64,000 bases of DNA from Hydrogenimonas urashimensis (GTDB taxonomy: Bacteria; Campylobacterota; Campylobacteria; Campylobacterales; Hydrogenimonadaceae), in the NCBI RefSeq assembly GCF_016593255.1, contig NZ_AP023212.1, positions 603,501-667,500 on the forward strand. The letters run 5' to 3'. The notes beneath the pieces were generated by a model. That model saw only the letters and a program-made list of their open reading frames with translations. It had not been told where the DNA came from and did not search any database. The translations under genes were made by a program, and so were the position numbers. Within the stretch, counting starts at the first letter, position 1, and each line of letters starts with the position of its first letter. Shown piece after piece: positions 51,668 to 63,409 of the stretch.

Positions 51668-53254
51668 TTAAAGAATAACGTATTTTACGTAGATGGAAGC
51701 TTCCAGAGCATCGAGTTCGCGCAAAACCTCTTCGGAGACATCGTTGTCCACGATAATCACAGCCAGGGCAAGACCCGTTTTGTCTCTTCCGAGGCGGAAA
51801 TCGGCGATATTGACATGGTGTTTTGCGAGAATCTGTCCCACATCGCCTATAACACCGGGCACGTCGGTGTTCTTGAAAAGAATCATCCGTCCCTTTGGCT
51901 CCACGTCCAGGGCGAATCCGTTGATTTCAACGATACGCTGAACATCTTCATTGAAGCTTGTTCCCGCGATTTCGACCACCTCTTTGTCAGTCGTCAGTTT
52001 CAGGCGGACACTGCTCTTGTAGGCACCGGCCGTGGGCGACGACTCTTTGATTATATCGATACCCCGCTCTTTTGCCACAAAATCGGCATTGACATAGTTG
52101 ATGGTCTCACCCAGAGATTCCTTCAAGGCACCCACCGTTGCGAATGTGGCAAGAGAGTCGATATACTCTCCGATACCGCCTTCTCCCACAATTTTGATCG
52201 ACTTGATGGCACCTTTGTTCGCCTGCGCGGCCAGAAACCCGATCTTCTGCGTCAATTCGAGGTAGGGTTTGACGAAAGCCGGGATTTCACTCTCTCGAAT
52301 CGGAAGATTGAGCGCATTGGGATAGCTAATCCCCCTGGCCGCATCCAGCGCCTGCTGAGCGGCCTGGGTCGCGATTTTGTACTGCGATTCGTACGTGTTG
52401 GCTCCCAGATGGGGTGTCACCGTTACATTGTCAAGATCGAGCAGCGGATTGTCCGTGGCGGGTTCTTTGACAAACACGTCGAGTCCGGCAAATCGGATCT
52501 TTCCGCTTTTAAGACCTTCGTAGAGCGCCTCTTCGTCATAAAGCCCTCCACGGGCGCAGTTGATCAGGACGACACCCTCTTTCATCTTCTCGATCTCTTT
52601 TTTGCCGATCATTCCAATCGTCTCCTGGTTTTTCGGCGTATGGATCGTAATGATGTCGCAGGCAAGAATATCGTCGAAGTTTGTTGTATATTCAACCCCC
52701 AGATCGGTTGCTTTGGAAGGGTCGATATAAGGGTCGTAGGTAATGACATCCATCTCGAAGGTTTTGGCACGTTTTCCGACCCGGCTTCCGATATTTCCGA
52801 ACCCGATGATGCCCAGCTTTTTGTCTTTCAACTCATAGCCGTACCATTTCTCACGCTTCCAGACACGATCGAGTTTCAAATGGTTGTGGGCATAGGGGAA
52901 TGCCCGCATGCAGGCCAGCATGTGGGCCATCGTCAGTTCGACGGCGGCAATCGTATTGGCCGTCGGTACGTTCATCACGATGATGCCGCGTTTGCTGCAT
53001 CCGTCGATATCGACATTGTCGACACCGACACCGGCGCGAACCAGCGCTTTGAGATTGCTCGCGGCTTCCAAAAAAGCGGAGTTGACCTCTGTCGAGCTTC
53101 TTGTAATGGCCACGTCTGCTTTGCCGATGACATTAAGCAGCTCATCTTTGGGCAAATCGGCTACATTGATATACTCAATATCCGGCTGGGAAGCGAGCAT
53201 CTCGAGTCCGCTCTCATGGATATGGTCACATACCATTACAACATGCTTTTTCAT
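51668..53254 (-). CDS. serA: D-3-phosphoglycerate dehydrogenase
   Basis: 528 residues, the long form with a catalytic dehydrogenase part, an intervening domain and a C-terminal ACT domain (about 450-528: RMILFKNTDVPGVIGDVGQI). NAD-binding GFGNIGSRVG, and the catalytic His in VTPHLGANTYE. First step of serine synthesis, probably feedback-regulated by serine through ACT. It begins 1 base after the stop of the small membrane protein gene. Confidence 0.95.
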   Translation of the reverse strand: MKKHVVMVCDHIHESGLEMLASQPDIEYINVADLPKDELLNVIGKADVAITRSSTEVNSAFLEAASNLKALVRAGVGVDNVDIDGCSKRGIIVMNVPTANTIAAVELTMAHMLACMRAFPYAHNHLKLDRVWKREKWYGYELKDKKLGIIGFGNIGSRVGKRAKTFEMDVITYDPYIDPSKATDLGVEYTTNFDDILACDIITIHTPKNQETIGMIGKKEIEKMKEGVVLINCARGGLYDEEALYEGLKSGKIRFAGLDVFVKEPATDNPLLDLDNVTVTPHLGANTYESQYKIATQAAQQALDAARGISYPNALNLPIRESEIPAFVKPYLELTQKIGFLAAQANKGAIKSIKIVGEGGIGEYIDSLATFATVGALKESLGETINYVNADFVAKERGIDIIKESSPTAGAYKSSVRLKLTTDKEVVEIAGTSFNEDVQRIVEINGFALDVEPKGRMILFKNTDVPGVIGDVGQILAKHHVNIADFRLGRDKTGLALAVIIVDNDVSEEVLRELDALEASIYVKYVIL

Positions 53255-53255
53255 C

Positions 53256-53744
53256 CTATTCCTTTACATAGTTTTCTGTTTCGATGGTGATATCGTATTT
53301 TTTTACCAATTTCACAATTCTATTCAGACTCTTTTTGTCAAGATTGTGAATCATGAGTATACCATTTTCCTTTTTGCGGAAAATGGCGTAATCGATACCG
53401 TTTCTATCGAGTATCTGCCTGATACAGAACATCTTGTAACTGTCGAGTTGTTTCAGAATAAGCCGATAGGCTTCGTGCGGCTTCGGTTTTTTCTTTAAAG
53501 GAAGATCGATCTCCATTTCCGTCACAGCATAGGCGTGTGAAGGTCTCTTTTTCGCGGCAAGATCCTCCAGCCATTTGGCACCGACACTTCGTTTTTTTTC
53601 ATGACGCTCAAAATGTTTTCTCTCAAGCGGACTCGTATAGATGTTCTCTTCATTATGATTGGCATAGCGATAAAGCGATAAAAGCAGAATCAGAACCGCC
53701 ACTGTCGACACTACCCCGAAAAGGATAATCAACAGGCGGTTCAT
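53256..53744 (-). CDS. conserved small membrane-anchored protein, function unknown
   Basis: 162 residues. One N-terminal membrane span (3-26), then a basic, Lys/His-rich linker, then a folded part from about 90 (YRLILKQLDSYKMFCIRQILDRNGIDYAIFRKK) to the end. The pattern of alternating hydrophobic residues suggests a small alpha/beta domain. I do not recognise a family. It lies between rpsA (10 bases) and serA (1 base) and is surely co-transcribed with them. Confidence 0.75.
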   Translation of the reverse strand: MNRLLIILFGVVSTVAVLILLLSLYRYANHNEENIYTSPLERKHFERHEKKRSVGAKWLEDLAAKKRPSHAYAVTEMEIDLPLKKKPKPHEAYRLILKQLDSYKMFCIRQILDRNGIDYAIFRKKENGILMIHNLDKKSLNRIVKLVKKYDITIETENYVKE

Positions 53745-53753
53745 AACGGAAAC

Positions 53754-55421
53754 TTAGAGCTGATCTTTGATGATATCTCCGATCGTCAGACGATCTTCAC
53801 TGTTGTTGAAGGCATTCAATGCATCGCGCTCTTTTTGGCGCTCGAGGCGGCGAACAGAGAGGCGAATCTTGTTGGAAGCCGGATCGAGCATGACGATCAC
53901 CCCCTCAATTTCATCCCCTTTGTTGAGCTCCTCCATATTCAGCGGAGCGATATCCTCTTTTCTGATCAGTGCATCGACACCGTCCTCAAGCTCGACGAAT
54001 ACACCAAAATCCTTCACGTCGCGGATCTTTCCTTTGACGATGTCACCGGTTTTGTGCTCTTTGGCGAAACGGTCGATCGGGCTCTCTTCCAGCGCCTTTT
54101 TGCTGAGACTGATTCGCTCCTGTTCGGGATCGATCTTGATGATTTTGACCTCGACCTCGTCACCCTTCTTCAGCAGATCTTTCGCTTTAGAACCCTTCTC
54201 CCAGGAGACATCCTGGTTGTGAAGCAGTCCTTCGACCTTGCCGATACGCACGAAAGCGCCGAAATCGGTCAGTGTCGTCACCGTCCCTTTGACGACATCC
54301 CCCTCTTTGTATTGCTGGAGAAACTCCTCAAAAGGTTTGGGCTGGAGGTTTTTGTATGAAACACGCAGTCTGCGTGTTTCGGGATTGATTTCGATAACCT
54401 CTACGTTGATCTCGTCACCGACATTGAGGTAGTCTTTCGGATTCTTTATATCTTTATCCCATGAGACTTCCGAGACATGCAGGAACCCTTCGATATCGTT
54501 GCCCAGATCGACAAACGCGCCATAGGGTTCGATGTTGCTGACGGTGACCTTGATCGTATCACCCTCTTCCAGTTGATCGATAATCTCTTCCCACGGATCA
54601 GGCATGGTCTGTTTGATGGAGAGGGAGAGATGGCGTTTCTTCGGATCGTAGCCGATCGCTTTGACTTCGACGGTGTCACCCTCCGCATAGAGCGTCGCGG
54701 GGTTTACCGGGCCCTTGTAGCTGATTTCGCTGTAGTGGACAAGCCCTTCTATTCCCCCCACATCGACGAACATGCCGTAGCTTGTGATCTTTTTGATCGT
54801 ACCTTCGACAACCTTGTTCTCTTCCATCAGCCTGTCGACGATCTCTTTTCTCTCTTTGCGCAGCTGATCAAGGTACTTTCTTCGCGATACGACGATGGAG
54901 TCACGATCTTTGTCGAGCTTCAAAATAACCGCTTTGATCTCTTTGCCGATAGGATTTTTCCCCATCGCAAACGCCGCCTGGCTCATCGGCATGAAAAATT
55001 CGATATTCTCTTTTCCTATCACGAAATAGCCGCCGCGATTTTTTCGAACGACTTTTCCCTCGACAACCATATTCTCCGCATCATTCTCGTGCTCTTCGAT
55101 GAATTTTCTGACATTCGCTTTGCGGATCGCTTTCAAATAGGAAGCCTGGGGCCGCTCGTTGCGGTATCCGGTAATAACGACAGGAATTGTGTCTCCCACA
55201 CTGAACTTGAGGTTACCCTCTTCATCTTTGAGCTCATCGAGGTTGACGGCCGCCTCCTGCTTGCGGCCCACATCGACCAATGCCTGGTTGTCACCTTCAC
55301 GAATCTCTACGAGTACACCATCCGTTATACTTCCGCCCTGCTCCTTTTTCTCATACGCGTCCAACATCGACGCGAAATCTTCCTCCATGTTCTCAAACTC
55401 TTCCATTGAGGCCTTGTCCAT
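53754..55421 (-). CDS. rpsA: ribosomal protein S1
   Basis: 555 residues, six S1/OB-fold repeats, for example DGVLVEIREGDNQALVDVG, GTIKKITSYGMFVDVGGIEGLVHYSEIS, GTVTTLTDFGAFVRIGKVEGLLHNQ and GKIRDVKDFGVFVELEDGVDALI. Binds mRNA at the 30S subunit. Start: ATG at 55421 (MDKASMEEFENMEEDF), well spaced from AAGGA; an ATG ten codons earlier has no such site. Confidence 0.95.
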   Translation of the reverse strand: MDKASMEEFENMEEDFASMLDAYEKKEQGGSITDGVLVEIREGDNQALVDVGRKQEAAVNLDELKDEEGNLKFSVGDTIPVVITGYRNERPQASYLKAIRKANVRKFIEEHENDAENMVVEGKVVRKNRGGYFVIGKENIEFFMPMSQAAFAMGKNPIGKEIKAVILKLDKDRDSIVVSRRKYLDQLRKERKEIVDRLMEENKVVEGTIKKITSYGMFVDVGGIEGLVHYSEISYKGPVNPATLYAEGDTVEVKAIGYDPKKRHLSLSIKQTMPDPWEEIIDQLEEGDTIKVTVSNIEPYGAFVDLGNDIEGFLHVSEVSWDKDIKNPKDYLNVGDEINVEVIEINPETRRLRVSYKNLQPKPFEEFLQQYKEGDVVKGTVTTLTDFGAFVRIGKVEGLLHNQDVSWEKGSKAKDLLKKGDEVEVKIIKIDPEQERISLSKKALEESPIDRFAKEHKTGDIVKGKIRDVKDFGVFVELEDGVDALIRKEDIAPLNMEELNKGDEIEGVIVMLDPASNKIRLSVRRLERQKERDALNAFNNSEDRLTIGDIIKDQL

Positions 55422-55480
55422 ACCTGATTCCTTCCGTAATTCAGGTGCCATTGAAACACCCGTGATTTTAAAGTTTGGTA

Positions 55481-56311
55481 TTATACTTTAAATTCTCTTA
55501 TTTTTCCAATAATCTCTTCGATGATCCATTCGGGCGTCGATGCACCCGCCGTGATTCCGCACAGTTGCTTTCCCTCGAACCACTCTTTACGCAACTCGTC
55601 TTTGGACTCGATATGGTGGGAATCGGGACAGAACTGTCTGCAAATCGTATAGAGCTGTTTGGTGTTGGACGACTGCTTTCCGCCGATTACGATCATCACA
55701 TCGGCCCTTTTGGCAAGGTCACGCGCCGCATCCTGGTTTTCAAATGTCGCATTGCAGATCGTATTGAAAACCCGCACCTCCTTGTGTCTGGGCACGAGAT
55801 AGTTGATAATCTTGTTGTACTCCTCGATTTTCCGCGTCGTCTGGGCGACCAGGGCAACACGCTCTTTCAAGCGGAGTTTCGCCACCTCTTCCACGCTCAG
55901 TACCGCATAGACCGGCCCTGTTGCGTAGCTCATAACCCCTTTGATCTCCGGATGGTTCACATCGCCGAAAATGACCACATCGTACCCCTCGGCACTCATC
56001 TCCTCCACGATCTGCTGGGGTTTGGTCACAAAGGGACATGTGGCGTCGATCACTTTGCCACCCTTTTCCTTGAGCCTCCTCAGATCGTTTTTCGGAATAC
56101 CATGGGTACGTATGACGGTTGCACTCCCCTCCTTTATATCTTCAAGCGAATGGGCCAAAGATACATTGTAATCCCGTTTAAGCCGTTCGATCTCCATATT
56201 GTTGTGTATCAAAGGTCCCAGTGTCGAACTTCCGGGGTGTTCTTCCGCTATCTTGATCGCCCGTTTCACACCGAAACAGAATCCGTAACTCTGTGCAATC
56301 TCTATTTCCAT
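55481..56311 (-). CDS. ispH: 4-hydroxy-3-methylbut-2-enyl diphosphate reductase
   Basis: 276 residues. Last step of the MEP isoprenoid pathway, [4Fe-4S] enzyme. The cluster ligands are Cys12 (GFCFGV), Cys92 (DATCPF) and Cys186 (NTICNAT). Further active-site residues appear in RTHGIP, QTTR and AGASTPEW. Start at ATG 56311 inside the end of aroA (10-base overlap), with GGAG at good distance; the longer frame is a shadow inside aroA. Confidence 0.96.
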   Translation of the reverse strand: MEIEIAQSYGFCFGVKRAIKIAEEHPGSSTLGPLIHNNMEIERLKRDYNVSLAHSLEDIKEGSATVIRTHGIPKNDLRRLKEKGGKVIDATCPFVTKPQQIVEEMSAEGYDVVIFGDVNHPEIKGVMSYATGPVYAVLSVEEVAKLRLKERVALVAQTTRKIEEYNKIINYLVPRHKEVRVFNTICNATFENQDAARDLAKRADVMIVIGGKQSSNTKQLYTICRQFCPDSHHIESKDELRKEWFEGKQLCGITAGASTPEWIIEEIIGKIREFKV

Positions 56312-57588
56312 GTACGAATCTCCGTTATCTTGTTCAGCAGCTCCAGGAAATTGGGAAACGATGTTTCGATACAATCGATATCTTTGATCCTGATGCCGGC
56401 TAGAAGCCCCGCTATGGCGAAACTCATCGCGATCCGGTGGTCTCCGCAACTCTCTATCTCCGCAGCGTGCAGTTCTCCGCCCTCTATTGTGTAGCCGTCT
56501 TCAAACTCTTCACACCGGATGCCGCACGCCTTAAGCCCTTTGATCACGCAACTGATACGATCCGACTCTTTGACGCGAAGCTCTTTGGCGTTTTTTACGA
56601 TACTCTCTCCTTCCGCTACGGCCATGGCGATCGATAGTGCCGGCAATTCGTCGATCAGCCAGGCAATCCTGTCACTCACTTCCACGCCTTTGAGGCGTCC
56701 GTTGTATCGTACAAGGATATTGCCGATCGGCTCGTACCGGTTCTCTTTTTCAAGAAACTCCACATGCGCGCCCATCTTTTTCAGCACCGTATAGGCTTCG
56801 ACTCTTGTTGGATTGAGAGTGACTCTCTCTATGACGACACGACTTCCAGGCACAATGGCGGCGGCCACGGCGAAGAAAAAACCGCTCGACGGGTCGGCCG
56901 GTACCGTCATCTCAAGAGGCTGCAAAGGCCCGCGCATCGGCTCGACGGTGATCACATCCCAGCTTTCGATATTGGCACCCATGCCGCGAAGCATCCGCTC
57001 CGTGTGGTCTCTGCTGAGCTCGGGCTCCCGGTACGTCGAATCTCCATCGGCTCGCAAAGCGGCCAGGATCATTGCACTTTTGACCTGTGCCGAAGCGATC
57101 GGGCTTTCGTAACTGAACGATTTCAGCCGGTCTCCGCGGATACACAGCGGCGCGAAATTGCCCTCCTCACGGCCGTCGATCTTCGCTCCGATCTGCGTCA
57201 GGGGCGTCGTCACCCGCTTCATCGGACGTCTGCGAAGGTATTTGTCGCCTGTGAGCACGTAATGCCCCGGAAGCGATGCGAGAAAGCCGCAGAAAAGCCG
57301 CATGGCTGTACCGGAATTGCCGCAATCGAGAATATCGTCGGGTTCTTTCATCTGCTGCGGCGGCGTAATGATTACCGTATCCCCCTCCTCCTTCACCTCG
57401 GCGCCAAGTTTTTTGACGATTTCCAGTGTATTCAACGTATCTTCGGCCCGAAGATAGTTCCGTATCCGGCTCGGTTTGTCGGAAAGCAGCGAAAACATTG
57501 CACAGCGGTGGGAGATCGATTTGTCACTGGCGATCGAATCGCATACCAGATCAAATGCGCTGCATTTTTCTACTTCGAGCCATCTCAT
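56302..57588 (-). CDS. aroA: 3-phosphoshikimate 1-carboxyvinyltransferase (EPSP synthase)
   Basis: 428 residues. [30 protein letters not shown] (the Gly-rich phosphoenolpyruvate loop), YLRRRPMKR and KESDRI are diagnostic. Start: ATG 57588, overlapping the pheT stop as ATGA, is preferred over one six codons earlier. Confidence 0.96.
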   Translation of the reverse strand: MRWLEVEKCSAFDLVCDSIASDKSISHRCAMFSLLSDKPSRIRNYLRAEDTLNTLEIVKKLGAEVKEEGDTVIITPPQQMKEPDDILDCGNSGTAMRLFCGFLASLPGHYVLTGDKYLRRRPMKRVTTPLTQIGAKIDGREEGNFAPLCIRGDRLKSFSYESPIASAQVKSAMILAALRADGDSTYREPELSRDHTERMLRGMGANIESWDVITVEPMRGPLQPLEMTVPADPSSGFFFAVAAAIVPGSRVVIERVTLNPTRVEAYTVLKKMGAHVEFLEKENRYEPIGNILVRYNGRLKGVEVSDRIAWLIDELPALSIAMAVAEGESIVKNAKELRVKESDRISCVIKGLKACGIRCEEFEDGYTIEGGELHAAEIESCGDHRIAMSFAIAGLLAGIRIKDIDCIETSFPNFLELLNKITEIRTWK

Positions 57589-59918
57589 CGCAGTCTTGCC
57601 TGGCATTTTTCTTGCAATGTTTTCAGGATGCGATCCATGATCGCATTGATTTCACTCTCTTCGAGGGTCTTTTCCATCGATGAGATCAAAAAGCGCAGTG
57701 TCAGACTCATCTCTTCTCCCAAAGACTCATCCGTATAGCGGTCGATGGGATAGAAATTCTGTACCTCCTGCGGAAGGCTTCCCTCCAGCGCCTCACGGAT
57801 CTGTGTAAAGAGTGTTGTCCGGGGCACGACGACACTCAAATCCCTCTGAACAGGGGTGAAAGCACTGATCGCATGGGCATGACGATCTCTTCTCAGCAGT
57901 TTTTCCATCTCAAATTCCGCAAAAAAAGTATCGGGCAGATCAAACTGCTGGGCCACCACAGGGTGCAGCTTGCTGACGATGCCGGCTCTTTTGCCATCGA
58001 TCAGTATTTCCGCGGAAAGGTAAGGATGCATCAGCCTGTTCTCGGCCGCACATTTTCTCAGTTCAATCGTTCCTACGATCGCAGCCAGTCTATCGACGAA
58101 TGTGGCAAAATCGATCATCCCGGGTTTCCCGGCATTGGAGACAGATTCGGCCTCTTTTTCGCCGCAGTAAGCAAAAAGGACATGAAAAGATTCATTTCTG
58201 TCGGCATCAAAGACACGTCCCGTTTCAAAAAGCGGAATCCTCTTTTTCGACATAGCCACATTGCGCTGCAGCGAGTCGAGCATCGTAACCATCAGACTGG
58301 GCCGAAGTCCGTCCATCTCCCCCGTGATAGGATTGATCAGCGCTTTCTCCTCTTTTACTGGTTCGAAACCGAGCTCTTTGACCCTTTTGTTATCGCAGAA
58401 TATATAGTGCAATGTTTCAAAAAATCCGTTGGCGACCGCTTTTAGACGCATATCTCGGATAAACCGATAGAGTTCCAGGTCACGAGTGACGCGGTTTGCT
58501 TCATGAAAGCACAGAGGCTTGGAGATGATATTGTCGATTCCAATGATTCGGACTATCTCTTCGATGATATCCTGTTTGTTCTGAATATCGTGACGGAAAA
58601 GAGGCACATCCAAAATGATCTTTCCGTCCTCGGTCCTTTGAATCGTAAATCCGAGTTTTGCCAGGATGTTGACAGCAACCGTCAGCTCTATCTCCTGCCC
58701 CACCAACTCCTCGATCTCCTGAAGAGAAATATCGAGGGTAAGTGGTTCCTTTTCAAAGACAAACTCACTGCATCCTGCATAGATTTCGATCTTCGCATAC
58801 CGCTCAAGAAGCCCAAGCAGCAGACGCATGCCGAAATCGAGATCCGGTTCGCTCCCGCGTGAAGTCCGGTAATAGAGTGCATCGGTTTTCAGCCCCAACT
58901 TTTTGACAGCCGGTGCCACTATCTCGGGTGCGACATAGCTTGCTTCCAGAATGACACTTTTCTCTCCGGCATCCGCCTTGAAGGAAGGATCCTGTTCAAT
59001 ACCCACGATAGAGACCCTTTTTTCGTCGACTTCGACAGCGCCCAGGCCGCTGTCGAACTCTTTTAGAGTCACTTTTGCCTTCTCATGGCCTTTCGCCAGC
59101 TTTGAAAAACCGTACTCCCGCAAAACAACGCCGCTGGCATGTATGGCGTAATCGATAAATCCGTCAAGAGGCGTCGAAGACTCGATGTCCACCAAGCCAA
59201 GACGCAAGTTAAGCAGAAGAGGAAGGCGTATATGGTCGATATCGATCGCTCTGTAAAGCATGCTCACCGGTGGATTCCCCTGGTGAAAAAGCTGAAAAAT
59301 CCTTCCTATACCGAGTTTTTGGTTCTCTTTTTCTCTGAATTCAAACGATTTCATCGGGCGGTTGAAACTGACAGAGAGTTCTCTGGCAATGCCATGGATA
59401 CTCAGACAATCGCCCCGATTAGCCGTGAGTTCAATTTCTATGACATCATCGTTGATCGCTTCATATTCACGCAGCTCCTTCCCGATTTCGAGCGGACCGA
59501 TCGAATCGTCGAGTACCAGTATGCCTTCGCCGATTTTCGGAAGGCCGAGTTCACTGCTCGAGCAGACCATACCATCGCTTTCCACTCCACGGAGTTTCGC
59601 ATGTTTGATCTTCATGCCGTCGGGCATAATAGCGCCGACCGTTGCCACAGGAACGTACTGCCCTGCGCGTATATTTTTCGCACCGCATACAATCTGCCGG
59701 ACCGCCGCACCCAGGTTGATCTGACAGACACTCAATTTGTCGGCATCCGGATGCTTTTCACAGGATTCGACATAGCCAACTACAATCTTTTCGGGAATTT
59801 TGATTTTCCTCAGTGAATCGACTTCAAGCCCGATGGCATTGAGCTTTTTGCAAATCTCCTCCGTAGTGAGACCTCCCAGGTCCACCCACTCCTCCAGCCA
59901 ATTGCGTGTCACTATCAT
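57585..59918 (-). CDS. pheT: phenylalanyl-tRNA synthetase beta subunit
   Basis: 777 residues. N-terminal tRNA-binding EMAP-like domain ([23 protein letters not shown]), then B1/B3-B4-type editing region, B5 and the catalytic-like core, ending with an anticodon-binding FDX-ACB domain ([18 protein letters not shown]). It overlaps pheS and aroA by 4 bases each. Confidence 0.96.
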   Translation of the reverse strand: MIVTRNWLEEWVDLGGLTTEEICKKLNAIGLEVDSLRKIKIPEKIVVGYVESCEKHPDADKLSVCQINLGAAVRQIVCGAKNIRAGQYVPVATVGAIMPDGMKIKHAKLRGVESDGMVCSSSELGLPKIGEGILVLDDSIGPLEIGKELREYEAINDDVIEIELTANRGDCLSIHGIARELSVSFNRPMKSFEFREKENQKLGIGRIFQLFHQGNPPVSMLYRAIDIDHIRLPLLLNLRLGLVDIESSTPLDGFIDYAIHASGVVLREYGFSKLAKGHEKAKVTLKEFDSGLGAVEVDEKRVSIVGIEQDPSFKADAGEKSVILEASYVAPEIVAPAVKKLGLKTDALYYRTSRGSEPDLDFGMRLLLGLLERYAKIEIYAGCSEFVFEKEPLTLDISLQEIEELVGQEIELTVAVNILAKLGFTIQRTEDGKIILDVPLFRHDIQNKQDIIEEIVRIIGIDNIISKPLCFHEANRVTRDLELYRFIRDMRLKAVANGFFETLHYIFCDNKRVKELGFEPVKEEKALINPITGEMDGLRPSLMVTMLDSLQRNVAMSKKRIPLFETGRVFDADRNESFHVLFAYCGEKEAESVSNAGKPGMIDFATFVDRLAAIVGTIELRKCAAENRLMHPYLSAEILIDGKRAGIVSKLHPVVAQQFDLPDTFFAEFEMEKLLRRDRHAHAISAFTPVQRDLSVVVPRTTLFTQIREALEGSLPQEVQNFYPIDRYTDESLGEEMSLTLRFLISSMEKTLEESEINAIMDRILKTLQEKCQARLR

Positions 59919-60907
59919 TGAAACTGCTCCAGTAAACGTAGATCACCCTCGAAAAGAGAGCGCAGATCGGGTATTTGATGCAGCAGCATAGCGAATCGTT
60001 CGACTCCCAGACCGAAAGCATATCCGCTGACATTTTCGTATCCGACCGCTTTGAAAACATTGGGATCGACCATACCGCATCCCAGCACTTCGAGCCAGCC
60101 GGTCTGTGAACAGACCCGACACCCCTTCCCTTCACAGAAGATACAGCTTATATCCACTTCCGCCGAAGGCTCGGTAAACGGGAAAAAACTCGGTCTGAAA
60201 CGTACATCGACATCTCCGAACATTGTACGAAGAAAATCTTCCAGGATCCATTTCAGGTTGGCGAACGAAACTTTTCCCTTTTCATCCACCATCAAACCCT
60301 CCACCTGGTTGAATTGCGGCGTATGGGTCAAATCGAAATCGCGACGGAAAACCGACCCGGGGCAGATCATGCGGATGGGAGGTTTCTGGCGCATCATGGT
60401 GCGAATCTGGACAGGCGATGTATGTGTACGCAGCAGTTTGCCGTCTTTGAAATAGAAGGTATCCTGCATATCCCGGGCTGGATGGTAGTCGGGCAGATTG
60501 AGCGCTTCGAAATTGTGAAACTCATCTTCTACCAATGGGCCCGCTTCTACGGAGAAGTTCAGCGAGGCGAAATGTTCGATGATTTTGTCCATCGTCTTCA
60601 TAACAGGATGGAGGGCGCCGCTCTGCGGTCTCGGTGTATAGAGCGAAACATCGATCGATTCCGCTTTGAGCTTCTCTTCGAGCGCTTTCTCTTCGAGTCT
60701 CTCTTTTTTCTCCTCGAAGATTTTTGTCAGTCTCTGCTTCAATTGATTGAGCTCTTTTGCAACTTTGGGTTTCTCTTCGGCAGGAACATTTTTCATTTGG
60801 GCAAATGCTTTCGAAAGTTCGCCCTTCTTGCCAAACAGAGCAATTCGTATCGCTTCTAGATCTTCCAACGTCTCAGCGGCGTCTATTTTCTCAATCCAAT
60901 GCTCCAC
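59915..60907 (-). CDS. pheS: phenylalanyl-tRNA synthetase alpha subunit
   Basis: 330 residues. N-terminal coiled coil (about 30-75), then class II synthetase motifs: [26 protein letters not shown] (motif 2 region) and [15 protein letters not shown] (motif 3). First gene of the run pheS-pheT-aroA-ispH-rpsA. A -10-like TATACA lies about 40 bases upstream on the minus strand. Confidence 0.97.
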   Translation of the reverse strand: MEHWIEKIDAAETLEDLEAIRIALFGKKGELSKAFAQMKNVPAEEKPKVAKELNQLKQRLTKIFEEKKERLEEKALEEKLKAESIDVSLYTPRPQSGALHPVMKTMDKIIEHFASLNFSVEAGPLVEDEFHNFEALNLPDYHPARDMQDTFYFKDGKLLRTHTSPVQIRTMMRQKPPIRMICPGSVFRRDFDLTHTPQFNQVEGLMVDEKGKVSFANLKWILEDFLRTMFGDVDVRFRPSFFPFTEPSAEVDISCIFCEGKGCRVCSQTGWLEVLGCGMVDPNVFKAVGYENVSGYAFGLGVERFAMLLHQIPDLRSLFEGDLRLLEQFQ

Positions 60908-61014
60908 GCATCATCCTTCTCTTAGAATTGGGCGATTGTATAACATTATTCATTAAGAGGCAGTAAAAAAAGAGGGGTGACTGAACCTCCGGGGATCGGG
61001 TTCGATACTGACAG

Positions 61015-61026
61015 CTTTGGTATAAT
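61015..61026 (+). promoter_or_regulatory. -10 element of the HIT gene
   Basis: TTTGGTATAAT with a perfect TATAAT at 61021-61026, 33 bases before the HIT start. No good -35 hexamer is visible, which is usual for the vegetative promoters of this phylum. Confidence 0.6.
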
Positions 61027-61058
61027 GATACGGAAAACTCAAGCCGAAGGAATCGCCG

Positions 61059-61415
61059 ATGTGTATTTTCTGTAAAATTGTCGATGGAGAGATCCCGGCA
61101 AATAAAGTGCTGGAGAACGAAGAGTTCCTGGCATTTCACGATATCAATCCGATCGCACCGATCCACATTCTCATCATACCGAAAGTTCATGTGGAAAACT
61201 TCCAGTCGGTTTCACCGGAATTGATGGCGAAAATGACACCTTTCATCCAGCAGGTGGCAGCAGAACTCTGTCTGGACAAAAGCGGTTATCGGCTCGTCGT
61301 CAACAACGGAAAAGACGGCGGGCAGGAAGTGCCACACCTGCATTTTCACCTTCTTGGAGGAGCGCGATTAAAGTGGACCCATCTAACAGAGGATGAGACC
61401 CACAAAAATCTCTGA
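61059..61415 (+). CDS. HIT-family (HinT-like) nucleotide hydrolase/transferase
   Basis: 118 residues. Opens with CIFCKIVDGEIPANKVLEN and ends with the histidine triad HLHFHLLGG. HinT-type proteins cleave aminoacyl and other phosphoramidates of AMP. The two N-terminal cysteines (CxxC) may bind zinc with a histidine, as in other HinT proteins. Monocistronic on the plus strand, divergent from pheS. Confidence 0.93.
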   Translation: MCIFCKIVDGEIPANKVLENEEFLAFHDINPIAPIHILIIPKVHVENFQSVSPELMAKMTPFIQQVAAELCLDKSGYRLVVNNGKDGGQEVPHLHFHLLGGARLKWTHLTEDETHKNL

Positions 61416-61422
61416 TAGATTT

Positions 61423-61444
61423 TTCAGGCCTTCCATGGCCTGAA
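61423..61444. terminator. stem-loop between convergent HIT gene and argH
   Basis: TTCAGGCC, loop TTCCAT, GGCCTGAA: perfect 8-bp stem between the two stops. T-run is present only upstream on the plus strand, so it is more convincing as a simple bidirectional stop or mRNA end than a classical terminator. Confidence 0.55.
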
Positions 61445-61455
61445 TGCTCTATTTA

Positions 61456-62847
61456 TCAACTCTCTTTTTTGCTTTCCAGCCAACGTCTCAGCGTTTCGAT
61501 CTGCTCCAGAGTGCGCTGTGTCGACGTTCCACCTTCCGAATTTCTTGCATTCATCGAGTGTCGGATGGAGAGGTATTCGAGCACATCCGGAGAGATCCGC
61601 TCATCGACCGATCGGAGGTCTTCATAATCAAGTTCGCTCAGATCGACTCCCTTTTCTTCCGCCAACGCCACAGCCCTTCCGGTGATGAAATGGGCTTCTC
61701 TGAAAGGAATATGGCATTTTTCGACCAGATAATCTGCCAAATCGGTGGCACTCAGATGGCCGATTTTGCACGCCTGTTCCATTCTCTTTTTGTTGACCGA
61801 CATCGTTTTGATCACTTCATTGAGAATCGTGAGCGAAATCTCAGCTGTCTCAACACTGTCAAACGTCCCCTCTTTATCCTCCTGCATATCTTTGTTGTAT
61901 GCCAGAGGCAAGCCTTTCATGACAGTCAGAAGCGCGATGAGATTTCCGTATGTTCGTCCTGTTTTTCCGCGCAGCAGTTCGGGAACGTCAGGGTTTTTTT
62001 TCTGCGGCATAATTGAACTACCTGTCGAATAGGCGTCACTCAATGTGACAAAACCGAACTCCGAACTCGACCAGAGTATCAGCTCTTCTGCCAGACGTGA
62101 AATATGCATCATCATCGTTGCAATGTTGAAAAGCATCTCAAGAGCAAAATCCCTGTTACTGACCGTATCGAGGCAATTTAGCGTCGGTCCCTCGAAGCCC
62201 AAATCTTTCGCGGTCATCTCCCGATCGACAGGATGAGGTGTTCCAGCCAACGCGGCACAGCCAATGGGTGAAAAGTTGTTTCGGCTGAAACTGCTTTCGA
62301 AACGTTCATAGTCGCGCTTGAGCATTGAAGCATAAGCCATCATGTGAAATCCGAAATTGATGGGCTGAGCATGCTGTAGATGGGTCATTCCCGGCAACAT
62401 CGTTGAAGCATGTTTTTTCGCAACGGATAGAAAAGTATCGATCAAATTCAAAATCAGCTCTCTGATAATCTCGTTGTGAGCCTGTACATAGAGTCTGAAA
62501 TCAAGTGCCACCTGATCGTTGCGGCTTCTGGCTGTATGAAGTTTTTTGCCCGCATCGCCTATCAACTGTGTCAGTCTTTTTTCGATAGCCATATGGATAT
62601 CTTCATCCGAAATATCAAAAACGAACTTTCCGGATTCGATCTCATCGTGAATTTTACGCATCCCCTCGACGATATCGCGATACTCCTGATCGTTTAAAAT
62701 ACCCTGAGCATGCAGCATTTTCGCATGCGCGAGAGATCCTTTGATATCGTATTCGTAAAGTTTCCGATCGAAATTCAATGATGCATTGAATTGATCCAGC
62801 AAAGCGGAAGCGTTTTCACTGAAACGACCTGACCACATTTTCCCCAT
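61456..62847 (-). CDS. argH: argininosuccinate lyase
   Basis: 463 residues. Splits argininosuccinate into arginine and fumarate. The fumarase/lyase signature [29 protein letters not shown] and [10 protein letters not shown] are all present. Start: ATG 62847 (MGKMWSGRF), with GGAG at good distance; the frame extends 18 codons further without family-like sequence. Confidence 0.96.
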   Translation of the reverse strand: MGKMWSGRFSENASALLDQFNASLNFDRKLYEYDIKGSLAHAKMLHAQGILNDQEYRDIVEGMRKIHDEIESGKFVFDISDEDIHMAIEKRLTQLIGDAGKKLHTARSRNDQVALDFRLYVQAHNEIIRELILNLIDTFLSVAKKHASTMLPGMTHLQHAQPINFGFHMMAYASMLKRDYERFESSFSRNNFSPIGCAALAGTPHPVDREMTAKDLGFEGPTLNCLDTVSNRDFALEMLFNIATMMMHISRLAEELILWSSSEFGFVTLSDAYSTGSSIMPQKKNPDVPELLRGKTGRTYGNLIALLTVMKGLPLAYNKDMQEDKEGTFDSVETAEISLTILNEVIKTMSVNKKRMEQACKIGHLSATDLADYLVEKCHIPFREAHFITGRAVALAEEKGVDLSELDYEDLRSVDERISPDVLEYLSIRHSMNARNSEGGTSTQRTLEQIETLRRWLESKKES

Positions 62848-62950
62848 AACGAACTCCTGAAATAAGTTCGGTATTGTAACAAAATTGTCAGATTCGCACA
62901 AAAGGAAAAATGGATGATTTTATTACCGACACATTGTTTTTGGAAGGGCT

Positions 62951-63274
62951 TCAGTTGCAGGCGGGAACATTTCCCGAATCACTCGCATATTTGTAAAAAA
63001 ACTGTTTCATGTGTTTGAGGTTTTTATTGAATTTTTCGGAGTTGAGCATATCCATCACTTTGGAATCTTTTGCATGGGCGCTTTTCAGCAGTTTGGCGTT
63101 ATTGTCAAAATACTCCTCCCATTCCTCTTGTGTATGGGATTTGGCAAGTTTTCCTCCTGATTTGTGACACGATTTGCATAGCTTCATATAGGCTCTCTGT
63201 CCTTTGAAGACGGAAGCATCCAAAGAGATGAAACAAAACATAAGTGATATCATAACGATGATTGTTCTATTCAT
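62951..63274 (-). CDS. small monoheme cytochrome c, periplasmic
   Basis: 107 residues with a signal peptide (about 1-20) and one heme motif CKSCH (Cys33, Cys36, His37). Met residues later in the protein (MDML, HMKQF) could be the sixth ligand. Similar small cytochromes with a KSGGKLAKSHTQEEW-type segment occur in other Campylobacterota. It stands alone between argH and the rRNA genes; the donor and acceptor are unknown. Confidence 0.85.
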   Translation of the reverse strand: MNRTIIVMISLMFCFISLDASVFKGQRAYMKLCKSCHKSGGKLAKSHTQEEWEEYFDNNAKLLKSAHAKDSKVMDMLNSEKFNKNLKHMKQFFYKYASDSGNVPACN

Positions 63275-63409
63275 TTTACGACCTTGGTCTTATTCCTGTA
63301 TGGATTTTGCTGGATGATGAGTAAATCTTAGGTAGTATCGTCTTTTTTGCACAAATTGTTAGGAAGATTGAATATTTGGAAGATTAACGAGAAGAGTAGA
63401 AAACCTCCA